A DNA stretch of 38,692 bases from the NCBI GenBank assembly GCA_964390055.1, contig CAYMGQ010000016.1, forward strand, positions 1-38,692. Direction: 5' to 3'. The position numbers and the translations under genes were made by a program. Below the pieces are notes generated by a model, which did not search any database, was not told the DNA's origin, and worked only from the letters and a program-made list of their open reading frames with translations. Below are positions 9,128 to 16,909 of the stretch, in pieces (within the stretch, counting starts at the first letter, position 1; each line of letters begins with the position of its first letter). The stretch comes from CAYMGQ01 sp964390055 (GTDB lineage: Bacteria > Bacillota > Clostridia > Peptostreptococcales > Natronincolaceae).

Positions 9128-9339
9128 CTTAGTCAACCTCCTTTTATACAAATTATAGCACATTTACTGGGGTAATTACGAATTTATACCTATTATTTGG
9201 ATTTCCTTGGATAAATGCATGTGAAATATTATTATATTTAATTTTATATTTCCGTCCTAAGTTAGTTTATAAATTGTTTTTGGGGAAATTATGATAAATA
9301 ATGGTAGCTTTGCAATAAAATGCAAGAGGAAATTATTTG

Positions 9340-9658
9340 AAATTCAGCTGCAGGATTGGTGGGGGGGCTTGCCCTGGTGCCCAGTGCCAATCTTGGGGGA
9401 AATATTGCTATATTTGAGGCAGTCCACGGCAGTGCCCCCCTGATAGCGGGAAAAAATATTGCCAATCCTACTGCTTGCATCTTGTCAGCTGCCATGATGC
9501 TTAACTATCTTGGCAAAACAGCAGCTGCCAAATCTATAGTAAGGGCTGTAGAGGATGTCATCTGTGGGGGTAAATATATTACCCCTGACCAAGGAGGAAA
9601 CTCTACAAGCCAGGAAATAACAAAAGTAATTTATAATTTACTCAATATACTCTATTAA
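9340..9658 (+). pseudogene. 3' remnant of an isocitrate/isopropylmalate dehydrogenase gene
   Basis: About 100 codons match the C-terminal third of NAD(P)-dependent isocitrate or 3-isopropylmalate dehydrogenase. Visible are SAAGLVGGLALVPSANLG, then FEAVHGSAPLIAGKNIANP, both hallmark segments of the family. The rest of the enzyme (about 230 residues, including the substrate-binding arginines) is missing. Upstream the frame hits a TGA at about 9338, with possible further frame decay. The only available start is a TTG without a good ribosome site. The tail overlaps the convergent substrate-binding protein gene by 21 bases. I read it as a deletion scar rather than a functional gene. It could not catalyse the reaction, because both the N-terminal part and the complete cofactor fold are lost. 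Confidence 0.82.
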
Positions 9659-10621
9659 AGCCTCAATATCTATGGCATTTTCCATCATTCCATTTTCCAT
9701 TAGAAATTCTTGTGTCAATTCTAACTCCTTGATATCAGATTCATTTATGGTCAAATCAAAATCATACCATTCATACATCATTGCCACATCATCTATTGTA
9801 AGCCCTGTTTCTTGGGCAGTAATTTCATAGGCTTCTTCTATATTTTCATCTATAAATTCTAGACTTTCTTTTTGTACCTTCAAAAATCTCTTTACTAGGT
9901 CAGGATATTTCTGCAAAAACTCCCCCCTAACGGCTACAACAATGGTTCCTTCAACAAGTCCCTCTCCTGTTGTAACTACTTCAGCCCCACTTTCTAGGGC
10001 CTGAAGCGCAGCCGGTCCAGCCAATAGGGCCGCATCCACACTCCCATTCATGAGAGAGGACAGGGCTAGGGGAATATCCATATTAATATATTCCACATCA
10101 TCTTGGTCTAAATTCTCCGAGTTCAGAGCAGTTACTAATAACTGGTGCAGGACCGTTCCCTTAGGTCCCCCAACTTTTTTCCCCTGTAAATCTGCAATAC
10201 CCTGAATTTCATCAGAGTTGGTTAGAATTGTAAAGGCCTTGGGCGCCCGACTATAAATACTAATAATTTTTAAATCAACCCCATTAGATGCTGCCAAAAT
10301 TGCTGAAGTCCCCCCAAGGGCATTTAAAAAATCTAGCTCCCCTGCTGCAAGTGCCTGGGTTTGCTCTGGTCCAGCTGTAATTTCATATAAATTTATTTCT
10401 ATATCGTCTTGGCCAAATTCTCCCTCGAATAATCCCTTGTGTTTTTGAATAATCGACGGTACATTAAGAGGTGACTTGACATAGGTAAGATTAATCTCCC
10501 CTACAGAAGATACATCCCCACTAGCTGCCTCTTCATTACTACATCCAGCCAATAGCATAAGTATTAATAAAACTGATAGTATTACACTTACTCCCCTTCC
10601 TCTTTTCCTAAAACTCTTCAT
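9638..10621 (-). CDS. ABC importer substrate-binding lipoprotein, NMT1/SsuA-like
   Basis: This 327-aa protein starts with a basic region and a hydrophobic segment ending in the lipobox LAGC (Cys27), so it should be a membrane-anchored lipoprotein outside the cell. The mature part is a type 2 periplasmic-binding fold of the NMT1/SsuA/TauA/ThiY group: LTYVKSPLNVPSIIQKHKGLF, then GKKVGGPKGTVLHQLL and SVDAALLAGPAAL. Relatives bind sulfonates, taurine, nitrate or thiamine precursors; I cannot name the ligand. It is the last gene of permease-ATPase-binding protein, 64 bases after the ATPase. Its 3' end overlaps the dehydrogenase remnant on the other strand. Confidence 0.88.
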   Translation of the reverse strand: MKSFRKRGRGVSVILSVLLILMLLAGCSNEEAASGDVSSVGEINLTYVKSPLNVPSIIQKHKGLFEGEFGQDDIEINLYEITAGPEQTQALAAGELDFLNALGGTSAILAASNGVDLKIISIYSRAPKAFTILTNSDEIQGIADLQGKKVGGPKGTVLHQLLVTALNSENLDQDDVEYINMDIPLALSSLMNGSVDAALLAGPAALQALESGAEVVTTGEGLVEGTIVVAVRGEFLQKYPDLVKRFLKVQKESLEFIDENIEEAYEITAQETGLTIDDVAMMYEWYDFDLTINESDIKELELTQEFLMENGMMENAIDIEALIEYIE

Positions 10622-10661
10622 TTTATAAACCCCCTAAAATTTTATATATTTTATTTATTAT

Positions 10662-10678
10662 CTCCCTTATTCTGGGAG
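10662..10678 (-). terminator. Small hairpin between the ATPase and binding-protein genes
   Basis: CTCCC and GGGAG flank a 7-base loop, followed on the minus strand by an A/T-rich stretch without a clean T run. It may act as a partial attenuator or mRNA stabiliser rather than a full terminator. Confidence 0.3.
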
Positions 10679-10685
10679 TAAAAGC

Positions 10686-11450
10686 CTAGGCTATCCTAGC
10701 CCTTCCATTTATTATTGCATCTAATATTTCTGCCCTAATTTCCTGAAACTTTGGATCTGTGCATTTTCGTGGATAGGATAAGGGTATCGGCCTCTGTAAG
10801 ACTATCTCCCCATCATCCAAAACTATTATCCTTTCCCCTAGGGCTATGGCTTCCTCTACATTATGGGTAACAAAGACTATTGTCTTTCTCTGTGACATAA
10901 ATAATCTAACCATTTCCTCCTGTAAATTATTACGGGTAAAATAATCCAAGGATGCAAAGGGCTCATCCATAAGGATAATATCAGGGTCATGACAAAGGAC
11001 ACGACCAATGGCCGTCCTCCGGGCCATCCCCCCTGATATTTGTGAAGGATAAGCATCTTTAAACTTCTCTAGGCCCATAATTAACAGATATTTTTCTACA
11101 ATCTCATCTATTTCCCCCTTGCTTTTTGTCTTGAAAAGGGGAAAGGCCATGTTTTCCTTCACCGTCAGCCAAGGCATAAGTCTTGACTCTTGAAAAACTA
11201 TCCCAACTCGATTTTTATGTCCGCCGGCCTTTATACCATCGAAGTTAAATTCTATTTGCCCATCTGATGGTTTTTCCAATTCCGATAATAATCTCAATAG
11301 GGTGGTCTTCCCACACCCACTCTTTCCCACAATTGTGGTAAAGCTACCCTTGGGTATAAGCAAGTTTATATTTTTTAATGCGCTAATTGTCTTATTCCCA
11401 ATCCTATAGTCTTTTTTCAAATTCCTTATTTTAACTCCAGCTGTTTTCAT
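10686..11450 (-). CDS. ABC importer ATPase, SsuB/TauB-like
   Basis: This 254-aa nucleotide-binding subunit powers the adjacent importer. Walker A GKSGCGKTT spans residues 42-50, the Q-loop Gln is near residue 87, the signature SGGMARR is at 139-145, Walker B DIILMDEP at 157-164, and the switch histidine lies in FVTHNVEEA. The SGGM variant signature and the HNVEEA sequence fit the nitrate/sulfonate/taurine subfamily. The ATG is preceded by GGGAGGGGG and lies 20 bases inside the end of the permease gene, so translation of the two is coupled. Confidence 0.92.
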   Translation of the reverse strand: MKTAGVKIRNLKKDYRIGNKTISALKNINLLIPKGSFTTIVGKSGCGKTTLLRLLSELEKPSDGQIEFNFDGIKAGGHKNRVGIVFQESRLMPWLTVKENMAFPLFKTKSKGEIDEIVEKYLLIMGLEKFKDAYPSQISGGMARRTAIGRVLCHDPDIILMDEPFASLDYFTRNNLQEEMVRLFMSQRKTIVFVTHNVEEAIALGERIIVLDDGEIVLQRPIPLSYPRKCTDPKFQEIRAEILDAIINGRARIA

Positions 11451-12198
11451 TTATATCCCCCTCCCTCCATGATATGAAATGCTCTGTAATCCTAAAAAAG
11501 ATATAGTCAATTATAGAACCCATAATACCTATGGTTAAGATCCCTACAATAATCAAATCAGGTCGTGACAACTGTTGGGCATCTAATATCATATATCCTA
11601 TTCCACTAGAGGCAGCTACCAATTCAGCTCCTATTAAGGCCCTCCAACTATAACCTAAGCCCAATCTCATACCCACAAAAACATAGGGCAAAATAGCTGG
11701 TAAAATTATTTTGTAGAACTTTTCCCTCCTAGTGAAATCAAAGGATTCGCCTACTTCCAATAACTTGTCATCACAATTAAGAACCCCATTTAAGGTATTT
11801 AAAAAAATTGGAAAGAAAGAAGCCAGTATAATTATCACAATTTTTGATGTTTCGCCAATACCAAACCACAATATTAACATGGGTATGGTAGCCAGGGGAG
11901 GCACATGGCGGAGAAACTCCAAAATTGGGTTAAAATATGCTATTAGTCCTCCATTCATTCCCAAAATGATTCCCAGGGGAAAGGCAAATATAAATGCAAA
12001 GGTAAATCCCACTAGGACCCTGTTTAAACTAACAAAAATATGTCTAAATAATACTCCATTTTTTATTAAGCCTATTGCCGATTTCAGGGTCTTTGCGGGT
12101 GGCGGAATGATATAGGGATTCCACCAGGCTAAAAATGAACCCAAGACCCATAATAGTATAATTATAAGGGGAATATACCAGCCCTTGATTTTATTCAA
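11431..12198 (-). CDS. ABC importer permease, SsuC/TauC-like
   Basis: A 255-aa membrane protein with about six hydrophobic spans and the binding-protein-dependent transport permease domain. The EAA-type coupling loop is visible as the segment from EVGESFDFTRREKFYKI through ILPAILPYVFVG. The start is TTG with GGGTGAGG just before it. It begins only 41 bases after hydE and precedes the ATPase, which makes hydF-hydE-permease-ATPase-binding protein a possible single transcription unit. The substrate is unknown. The family match is secure; the pathway link to hydrogenase maturation is only positional. Confidence 0.9.
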   Translation of the reverse strand: MNKIKGWYIPLIIILLWVLGSFLAWWNPYIIPPPAKTLKSAIGLIKNGVLFRHIFVSLNRVLVGFTFAFIFAFPLGIILGMNGGLIAYFNPILEFLRHVPPLATIPMLILWFGIGETSKIVIIILASFFPIFLNTLNGVLNCDDKLLEVGESFDFTRREKFYKIILPAILPYVFVGMRLGLGYSWRALIGAELVAASSGIGYMILDAQQLSRPDLIIVGILTIGIMGSIIDYIFFRITEHFISWREGDINENSWS

Positions 12199-12239
12199 TG
12201 TCCCTCACCCCATTTATAAATTGCAGATGATTTTTTATG

Positions 12240-13313
12240 TTAGACGGTGCTAGTTACCAATCTTTCCTCAAAATGTTGACTATTCCCATAATCTTTACCT
12301 ATGGTCCGTCCTTCGGAAGCAATTAGTTGCTTGATATTTTTCAAATTTGTCTCTGTATCTAGCAATTCTTTTTCCCTACCCTTCCCGGGATAAATGGTAT
12401 AGAGTTCCCTATATTTAGTCATTCCTACATTAGGCATAATCACATTACCCCCAGCATTTAACCCCTTCCTATGGCCCTCATTATCTCTAATCCCCAGGGC
12501 CGTTGTAGTAGGCATATTAATATTGGGCATAAGTAGTCTAGTTAAAGCCATCATTTTTAATACGATTTCTGTATTTCCCCCACTTGCCCCTTGCAAGGGA
12601 GTACCCTTGGATGGGATAAAGGGCCCCATGCCTATCATGTCCGCATCAATCTCTTTGAAAAATAATATATCTTCCACTAACATTTCCATAGTTTGGCCTG
12701 GTAGACCTATAAGGCATCCTGTTCCAACCTCATAGCCTAAATCCCTTAAGTCATCAAGACATCTTAGCCTGTTTTCAAAACTCATACCTGGATGAAATTT
12801 TTCATATAAAGCCTTATTAGTTGTTTCAATTCTTATTAAATACCTGTTGGCACCAGCATCCTTTAAGGCCGCATATTCATCCCTAGTCCTCTCTCCAATA
12901 CTTAGGGTTACCGCCACATCTAAGCTTTTAATCTCATCAACAATCCTGCATAATTCATCTATAGAATAGGATTTATCTTCTGTACTTTGGAGGACAAGGG
13001 TTTTAAGCCCTAGACTTGCCCCATACCTAGCACATTTCTTAATCTCATCCACTTCCATCCTATATCTTTTTATACTCTTATTGGCTCCCCTCAGACCACA
13101 ATAAGAACAATTTCCAGAGCAATAACTACTGAATTCTATTAGCCCCCTTAAATGGACATCATCCCCTACATAGTTGTGTCTAACCCTATTAGCTGCAGCA
13201 TAAATAGGTGCTGGGTTAACACACTCCAAAAGTTTAATCAGATCTTTTTTACCAAGTTCATGCTCTTTCTCCAAAATTTCTAATAAGCTTTTAAGTTCAA
13301 AGATATTTTTCAT
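12240..13313 (-). CDS. hydE: HydE, radical SAM maturase of the [FeFe]-hydrogenase H-cluster
   Basis: HydE is the radical S-adenosylmethionine enzyme that acts on the HydG-derived Fe(CO)2(CN)cysteine complex during assembly of the H-cluster two-iron subsite. The radical SAM CX3CX2C motif is Cys65, Cys69 and Cys72 within YCSGNCSYCGLRG. A GIRDNEGHRKGLNAGGNVIMPN-type C-terminal BATS-like region is present, and the 357-aa length fits HydE. The related BioB and PylB lack this exact context. hydF lies 138 bases upstream on the same strand. hydG and the hydrogenase genes are not in the window. Confidence 0.93.
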   Translation of the reverse strand: MKNIFELKSLLEILEKEHELGKKDLIKLLECVNPAPIYAAANRVRHNYVGDDVHLRGLIEFSSYCSGNCSYCGLRGANKSIKRYRMEVDEIKKCARYGASLGLKTLVLQSTEDKSYSIDELCRIVDEIKSLDVAVTLSIGERTRDEYAALKDAGANRYLIRIETTNKALYEKFHPGMSFENRLRCLDDLRDLGYEVGTGCLIGLPGQTMEMLVEDILFFKEIDADMIGMGPFIPSKGTPLQGASGGNTEIVLKMMALTRLLMPNINMPTTTALGIRDNEGHRKGLNAGGNVIMPNVGMTKYRELYTIYPGKGREKELLDTETNLKNIKQLIASEGRTIGKDYGNSQHFEERLVTSTV

Positions 13314-13451
13314 TGTCCTATACCCTAATATCCCTTTCTTTTTATTTGTGCCTATTATTTGTTTTCCTTTTCAACATTGGGAACTTTGTCTGCTATCCTA
13401 TTAACTTATCCCTTATTCCATTAAGACTTTTTTTTACATTTCCCCCTAATC

Positions 13452-14660
13452 TTATAATGAGATATCTTTAAAGGGCACCATGGATCTTTCCAAAATGCCA
13501 TGTAAATAGGCCAAAATTATCCCGTAATTAAGCATGGGCACTCCACTTTCCATTGAAAAAACCTGCCTGTACTCCATTTCCCTTCTATTTAACATGCAGG
13601 CACCACAGTGGACTACTAATTTGTATTTAGACAGGTCTTCCTTGAAAAATCCTCCAGCAACATGGTGGAAATGGAGGTCCTTGCCAGTGACTTTTTTAAG
13701 TAGTTTTGGTATTTGTACCGTCCCAATATCGTCTTCCTTCCGGTGGTGGGTACAACCCTCAGCCATTAGGATTAAATCTCCGTCTTCCAATTTTTCTATT
13801 TCCTTAACAGCCTTATGGAATAAGTCTAAATCTCCCTTTTCTCTAGCAAAGATAATTGAAAAGGAGGTAAGGGCTATATCCTCTGGTAGGATTTTATCCA
13901 CCTTGTCAAAAACCTGTGAATCAGTAATAACTATTTTAGGTGGTTTTTGCAAAGAACTTAGGGCTTCCTTTAATTCCGTATCTCTCACCATCATTGCCAT
14001 GGCCCCGTTATCCAAGACATCTCTTAATACTTGTTGCTGGGGTAATATTAACCTGCCTTTTGGGGCAGCTTTATCCAAGGGGGTAACCAGTATAATTAAA
14101 TCTCCTTTTTCAACTAGGTCATCTACCAAATGTAGCCTATTGTCCTCTTTCTTTTGCAATTTTACAAGTTCTTTAATTAAATCTTCTATTCCTTCCCCTG
14201 TTAGAGCCGATACCCCTACCACGCTGTAGTCTTTAAACCTATCATCATTAATAAAGTCCTTTGCCCCTTGACCGCTATCTTCCTTATTTACTGCTATAAT
14301 AAAGGGGATCTTTCTTCCTTTTAATTGCCTTATTAGGTCCTCCTCTTCTCTTCCCCACTCTGCCTCTCTGCTAGTAACTATAATTCCTATATCTGTTTTC
14401 CTTAAAACTTCCTTGGTTTTTTCAATTCTTAATTCTCCCAATTGTCCCACATCATCTATACCTGCGGTATCTATAAATACGACAGGACCCAAGGGTAAAA
14501 CCTCCATCCCCTTATAAACTGGGTCTGTGGTGGTTCCCGCTATTTCCGATACCACAGCAACTTCTTGGCCAGTAAGGGCATTAATCAAACTGGATTTACC
14601 GACATTCCGCCTCCCAAATAGAGCTATATGTAACCTGTTAGCCCTTGGTGTTTTGTTCAT
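13452..14660 (-). CDS. hydF: HydF, scaffold GTPase for [FeFe]-hydrogenase maturation
   Basis: HydF is the cytosolic scaffold GTPase that assembles and delivers the two-iron subcluster to apo-hydrogenase HydA. The 402-aa protein has an N-terminal GTPase domain with P-loop GRRNVGKSS (residues 16-24), DTAG, and NKED as G4. A dimerisation region follows, then the C-terminal cluster-binding domain with Cys-x-His (CTH near 303) and HCGAC (near 351-355), the conserved ligands of its [4Fe-4S] cluster. The ATG has GAGGGGG upstream. A promoter, RNA leader and intrinsic terminator lie directly upstream, raising the possibility of attenuation control. Confidence 0.95.
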   Translation of the reverse strand: MNKTPRANRLHIALFGRRNVGKSSLINALTGQEVAVVSEIAGTTTDPVYKGMEVLPLGPVVFIDTAGIDDVGQLGELRIEKTKEVLRKTDIGIIVTSREAEWGREEEDLIRQLKGRKIPFIIAVNKEDSGQGAKDFINDDRFKDYSVVGVSALTGEGIEDLIKELVKLQKKEDNRLHLVDDLVEKGDLIILVTPLDKAAPKGRLILPQQQVLRDVLDNGAMAMMVRDTELKEALSSLQKPPKIVITDSQVFDKVDKILPEDIALTSFSIIFAREKGDLDLFHKAVKEIEKLEDGDLILMAEGCTHHRKEDDIGTVQIPKLLKKVTGKDLHFHHVAGGFFKEDLSKYKLVVHCGACMLNRREMEYRQVFSMESGVPMLNYGIILAYLHGILERSMVPFKDISL

Positions 14661-14709
14661 AAATTAACCCCCTCATACAGTATATTTTCAAGCAGCTTTT
14701 ATTAAATAC

Positions 14710-14754
14710 AAAAAGCCCCTTATTAAGAACACAGAAGAATTCTTAATAAAGGGC
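14710..14754 (-). terminator. Strong intrinsic terminator just upstream of hydF
   Basis: On the minus strand a 15-bp stem with a single G-U pair (14740-14754 with 14715-14729) and a 10-base loop is followed by TTTTTGTATTT. It ends about 50 bases before the hydF ATG. It either ends a separate small RNA or is the switchable part of a leader controlling hydF. Confidence 0.88.
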
Positions 14755-14916
14755 ATAGTATTCCCTATACCTTATAATAGCCAAATTCTCCTCTGCCCCG
14801 GAATATTCCTAAGCATCAGAATAGCATTGACCTAAGTTGATTCACTCTCTTCCTCAAGCCTTCCCTCTTGGAATTAAGTTTCATATAATGTTATATTTAG
14901 TTTTATTATGCATCTA
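14715..14916 (-). ncRNA. Candidate small RNA or hydF leader RNA, about 205 nt, family unknown
   Basis: A consensus promoter at 14922-14950 and the terminator at 14710-14754 bound a transcript of about 205 nt without a convincing reading frame. Several local hairpins are possible, for example TTCC-aagag-GGAA and GTATAG-ggaata-CTATGC just before the terminator. GGGCA in GGGGCAGAGG could pair with TGCCC in the 5' arm of the terminator, which would be an antiterminator. I checked by eye for TPP, FMN, SAM-I, cobalamin, lysine, glycine, c-di-GMP and T-box signatures and found none. 6S RNA is a possible alternative because of the length, but I cannot fold it convincingly as such. Confidence 0.5.
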
Positions 14917-14921
14917 ATTCC

Positions 14922-14950
14922 ATATTACCCCAATAGCCAGGGTTTGTCAA
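14922..14950 (-). promoter_or_regulatory. Consensus sigma-A promoter of the hydF leader or small RNA
   Basis: TTGACA (14945-14950) and TAATAT (14922-14927) are separated by exactly 17 bases on the minus strand, about 20 bases after the stop of the neighbouring gene. Predicted transcription start is near 14916. Confidence 0.85.
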
Positions 14951-14970
14951 TATATTATCAATATTTTTGT

Positions 14971-15621
14971 CTAACTTTTTCTTAGTTTGCAGTCTAATTT
15001 TTGACATTTTCCACAAAAAGATGAATTGCCTTGATCTTGCTTATATATACTAGTGGTAAATATGTAACCCATGGATTTTAAGGGTTTAAATATGTTCTTT
15101 TCATTAATTTCTATGTCTAGGTCCTTAAGCTCCAATTCCTCCCATAGGGTTTTCTGGAATATAAAGGGGGTCCCCCCATCACCAGGTGACATCTTGTCTT
15201 TTATATATATCCCTAATTTGCTTCCATAAACATTGATTCTCTCTGACATTTCCTCTCCTATTTCAAATAGCAGTATATTGGACATTGTATCAAAGACCAT
15301 GGCCTCTAGATATTTACCCTTGGAAAATAGTTTTTTCCCCTCCATACTAACGCCCTCACCCAGGGTGAAAAAACTATAAAGCAAAATTTCTGAGTCCCCT
15401 AGTATATTGGGATACAAATCCCGCTTATTTTTTTTAAATTCAAAAACTCCCCTTGTAGATATCACTTCCCTCATCCTGGCTAGGGCTTTATTGTATAATG
15501 TATCCATCCTCTTGTATAAAGATTCTTCGGTTTTACCCTCTATCGTATCTAGGGCATTAAAAACCCTTTCTTTATTGATATTGATGTGGAAATCCTTTAT
15601 TAAAACTCTGTTTCCCAACAT
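14971..15621 (-). CDS. MetH reactivation-domain-like protein with a C-terminal cysteine cluster
   Basis: This 216-aa soluble protein resembles the stand-alone 'vitamin B12-dependent methionine synthase activation domain' proteins of Clostridia. In those a SPGxGxxP segment follows a predicted helical part, and the protein ends in a Cys-x2-Cys motif. Here GSKLGIYIKDKMSPGDGGTP and the tail CGKCQKLDCKLRKS show that pattern. Family members bind S-adenosylmethionine or help reductive reactivation of a corrinoid; which applies here is unknown. No cobalamin protein lies nearby. The ATG has TAGGGG upstream, 16 or so bases away, so the start is reasonable. The family call is from pattern recognition and only moderately certain. 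Confidence 0.5.
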   Translation of the reverse strand: MLGNRVLIKDFHININKERVFNALDTIEGKTEESLYKRMDTLYNKALARMREVISTRGVFEFKKNKRDLYPNILGDSEILLYSFFTLGEGVSMEGKKLFSKGKYLEAMVFDTMSNILLFEIGEEMSERINVYGSKLGIYIKDKMSPGDGGTPFIFQKTLWEELELKDLDIEINEKNIFKPLKSMGYIFTTSIYKQDQGNSSFCGKCQKLDCKLRKS

Positions 15622-15684
15622 AATTTATAACCCCTATTCCATCACAAATCAAATTATATCCTAGTTAATAATAGCAGCTGTTTC

Positions 15685-16107
15685 TTACCTTCCTAATTTC
15701 TTTGCCTCCTCTATTAAGACAAGGTCTTCCTTTGTTTTTGCCTGAGGACTCTCTAGATAATGGGGTATTTTATTGCCATCAGCATCCACAGTTACAAAGG
15801 TAACAAAGCCATCAACTATAGTTTCCTCATTTCCCTCCCTGCTTGCCCAGCCATAAACAGTTATACTGGTTCTACCAGTGAGAACTGTTTTTGATTTAAC
15901 ACTTAAAATATCTCCCTTGTTTAATGGTTTTTTAAAAGTCATCCCATGAATTTTCACACAAACAATACTCTCAGTTTTTCCATATGTACTGGCTGCCGCC
16001 ACAAAACACGCCTCGGTAAACCACTCAGCCATCCTACCAGCAAATAGAGTTCCATGATGGTTTAAATCTTCCCCTTTAATTAAATGTCCTAATTTATAAG
16101 TCTTCAT
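15685..16107 (-). CDS. Hot-dog-fold acyl-CoA thioesterase
   Basis: A 140-aa single hot-dog domain of the cytosolic acyl-CoA thioesterase type (YciA/BFIT group), which hydrolyses acyl-CoA to free acid and CoA. The segment HHGTLFAGRMAEWFTEACFVAA carries the central helix and the likely catalytic acidic residues, and GRTSITVYGWASRE matches the following strand. The preferred acyl chain cannot be told from sequence. AGGAGGTAAATA precedes the ATG, and a promoter lies about 45 bases upstream. The MetH-like gene follows 63 bases downstream and may share the transcript. Confidence 0.82.
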   Translation of the reverse strand: MKTYKLGHLIKGEDLNHHGTLFAGRMAEWFTEACFVAAASTYGKTESIVCVKIHGMTFKKPLNKGDILSVKSKTVLTGRTSITVYGWASREGNEETIVDGFVTFVTVDADGNKIPHYLESPQAKTKEDLVLIEEAKKLGR

Positions 16108-16147
16108 TATTTACCTCCTGTATGATGAAAAGTTAGTATTACTCCCC

Positions 16148-16177
16148 ATTATATATCCTGTTAGTCCCATATATCAA
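16148..16177 (-). promoter_or_regulatory. Sigma-A-type promoter of the thioesterase gene
   Basis: TTGATA (16172-16177) and TATAAT (16148-16153) are separated by 18 bases on the minus strand, giving a leader of about 35 bases before the thioesterase ATG. Confidence 0.65.
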
Positions 16178-16193
16178 GGCTCTTTCAGCTATA

Positions 16194-16228
16194 AGCCTAA
16201 AATTTTCCCCGGAAAAGGATAATAGGCT
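16194..16228. repeat. Nested inverted repeat in the divergent intergenic region
   Basis: AGCCTA (16194-16199) pairs with TAGGCT (16223-16228), and inside it TTTTCC (16203-16208) mirrors GGAAAA (16211-16216). It sits upstream of the thioesterase promoter and between divergent genes, so it could be an operator; it has no T run on either side. Confidence 0.4.
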
Positions 16229-16354
16229 AAATCCAAAAAGACAATACTAATATATAAAGATGCTGTGATTTCCTGTACCTAATTTCATAAATATGTTATA
16301 ATTTTCTTGCTAGTATAATTGTAAATAAGTTTTTTTGAATTTGGGGGTGTTTCT

Positions 16355-16909
16355 TTGGGTAGTGTTGAAAACAAAACCTATAATCCAACTTTGATAAAAA
16401 TATATAAAATATCAATGATTACTTTATCCCTTGGCATAGTATTTGTATCCCTCTGGGATTTAATTTTTTCTATAAGTGAGGAAGCAAATTCTATTATAGG
16501 AAGACTAGACTGGATTATATGGGGTGTTTTTATCCTTGACCTTGTTATCAACCTAATAATAGTTGATGATAAAAAAAGGCATATTAAGATTAGTTTAATT
16601 GAAATTGCAGTGGTTACACCCTTTGCAGTGTTTTTAAAACTTCCTGTCTATCTTAGGTCGTCTAGGCTAATACAAAAAACAGGCGTTCTCAACAATTCTG
16701 CAACAATCACTCCTGGAAAGACTAGCCAAACAGTAATTAATAAATTTAACTTGTTATTATCTCAAAAGTTCATTGTCCGATCACTTGCCTTTCTTATGAA
16801 ACCTAATGTTATAAGGATTTCTAAATTTATCAACCTGTCCGGTAGTTATTTTAGAAAAACTAAAAATACGGAAAAGGAAAATAAAATAGAGGACCACCAT
16901 CAAGATTAA
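16355..16909 (+). CDS. Voltage-sensor-like membrane protein without a pore domain
   Basis: A 184-aa protein with hydrophobic spans at about residues 17-40, 51-70 and 78-97, followed by an arginine-bearing segment (LRSSRLIQK, Arg101, Arg104, Lys108) and a basic hydrophilic tail. The segments WIIWGVFILDLVINL and SLIEIAVVTPF resemble S2 and S3 of bacterial six-helix cation channels, and the Arg-rich segment resembles S4. No pore loop (TVGYG-like) or S5-S6 follows. The start is TTG with GGGGGTG six bases upstream; no in-frame ATG near it would keep the first helix intact. The gene stands alone. A role as a channel remnant, regulator or proton pathway is speculation. Confidence 0.5.
   Translation: MGSVENKTYNPTLIKIYKISMITLSLGIVFVSLWDLIFSISEEANSIIGRLDWIIWGVFILDLVINLIIVDDKKRHIKISLIEIAVVTPFAVFLKLPVYLRSSRLIQKTGVLNNSATITPGKTSQTVINKFNLLLSQKFIVRSLAFLMKPNVIRISKFINLSGSYFRKTKNTEKENKIEDHHQD

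Noticed and set aside
8649..9158. 169-codon open frame antisense to cheW
   Set aside because: Entirely covered by cheW, which has clear homology and a good ribosome site. The antisense product is Ile/Ser-rich with no recognisable motif.
9164..9339. N-terminal part of the dehydrogenase upstream of the remnant
   Set aside because: I scanned the translated frames by eye and found no recognisable nucleotide-binding or substrate motifs; the sequence is AT-rich non-coding.
13534..14229. 231-codon frame antisense to hydF
   Set aside because: It reads across the conserved cluster-binding part of hydF, with no start signal and no motif.
14715..14950. hydF leader as a known riboswitch or 6S RNA
   Set aside because: I looked for signature sequences of the common classes and saw none; 6S was considered because of the length, but no 5'-3' closing stem is apparent. 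Left as unidentified.
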